Part shown: piece by piece, positions 6,930 to 7,148 of the stretch
How positions within the stretch are numbered: position 1 is the stretch's first letter
How the letters are laid out: every line of letters begins with the position of its first letter
Origin: Haliscomenobacter sp.
GTDB taxonomy: Bacteria > Bacteroidota > Bacteroidia > Chitinophagales > Saprospiraceae
DNA: 7,148 nt
Direction of reading: 5' to 3'
NCBI RefSeq assembly: GCF_016718685.1
Contig: NZ_JADKCX010000130.1
Location: 1 to 7,148 of the forward strand
Translations under genes and position numbers: made by a program
The notes under the pieces: generated by a model
The model's input: the letters and a program-made list of their open reading frames with translations, nothing else
Database searches by the model: none
What the model was told of the DNA's origin: nothing

Positions 6930-7148
6930 ATGAAAAATTCATTGGATTCTCGTCGTTGGAGGAATGCTGCTTTTTGTGCACACGCCATTGGACAAACCTC
7001 TGCAGAGGAAGCCATCAAAAAGGTTTGCCTCGCTGAAACCCAGGCATTTCTTGATTTAGATTTTGACACCTGGTCATCTTACCATGTCCAAAGTGCGGAC
7101 GAGCAACTTGCCTGGAACAACCCGGATGGCACTTATGGCGCTCAATCA
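6930..7148 (+). CDS. Exported NTF2-like/DUF4440-type protein, N-terminal part (window edge)
   Basis: ATG 6930 opens a frame that runs to the window end (73 codons). Residues from about 22 onward (GQTSAEEAIKKVCLAETQAF, then LDLDFDTWSSY) read like the first helix of SnoaL/DUF4440 NTF2-fold proteins, a small cone-shaped fold common in Bacteroidota exported proteins. The family call is from resemblance only. The first 20 residues in this frame are not hydrophobic (DSRRWRNAAFCAHA). However, the +1 frame over 6943-6981 reads WILVVGGMLLFVH, a good signal-peptide core. An extra base near 6938-6942 and a missing one near 6982-6983 would give MKNS-WILVVGGMLLFVH-TAIGQ-TSAEE, with cleavage likely around AIG-Q. 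The protein is probably periplasmic. The second half lies beyond the window. Confidence 0.55.
   Translation, partial: MKNSLDSRRWRNAAFCAHAIGQTSAEEAIKKVCLAETQAFLDLDFDTWSSYHVQSADEQLAWNNPDGTYGAQS

Noticed and set aside
4300..6930. Integron cassette array with attC sites (arr is a known cassette gene and palindromes lie between the genes)
   Set aside because: I could not find paired RYYYAAC/GTTRRRY core sites around the palindromes; the only good GTTRRRY match (4652-4658) overlaps a start codon and has no partner. No integrase is present in the window.
6704..7069. 121-residue reverse-strand gene at the right end
   Set aside because: It runs across the palindromic element and the antisense of the NTF2-like gene, has no family resemblance, and the + strand explanation is better.

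Overview
The window looks like a piece of a Bacteroidota (Bacteroidetes) chromosome, probably an environmental Saprospirales-, Chitinophagales- or Cytophagales-like organism. The evidence is a type IX secretion (T9SS) C-terminal tail at the left edge, a lipoprotein made of Reg_prop ('two-component regulator propeller') blades, a large OMP_b-brl_3/TonB-receptor-like outer membrane protein with a CarboxypepD_reg-like N-terminus, a TAnnTTTG-type -7 box, and no convincing Shine-Dalgarno sequences. All genes I can support are on the + strand.

Layout: 1-108, end of a T9SS-exported protein; 306-1472, a seven-bladed propeller lipoprotein; 1473-1837, non-coding with an inverted repeat; 1838-4302 or slightly beyond, the outer membrane barrel protein; 4303-4656, non-coding with two strong inverted repeats and one copy of a ~59-bp repeat; 4657-5135, a small AT-rich orphan protein with one membrane helix; 5171-5616, a rifampin ADP-ribosyltransferase (arr); 5738-6674, a membrane-anchored ankyrin-repeat protein; 6684-6781, a ~98-bp palindromic MITE/REP-like element; 6801-6858, the second copy of the ~59-bp repeat; 6930-7148, start of an exported NTF2-like/DUF4440-type protein, cut by the window edge.

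The dominant oddity is that nearly every gene is broken by single-base insertions or deletions, mostly in homopolymers. I count about 27. When each is allowed for, the frames join into continuous, family-like proteins of sensible length: about 388, 819, 158, 149 and 311 residues for the five complete genes. Low-quality sequencing or assembly explains this better than independent decay of every gene, but the sequence alone cannot settle it. Annotations below are given for the restored genes and the frame changes are listed.

Functionally, the left half (1-4300) is envelope and surface biology: secretion substrate, surface propeller, outer membrane receptor. The right half (4300-6930) looks like an accessory segment. 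It contains a resistance gene, an AT-rich orphan and an ankyrin protein, and it is bracketed by diverged direct repeats and interspersed with palindromes. I do not see a coherent new multi-gene system. The repeat family and the arr neighbourhood are the parts most worth checking.
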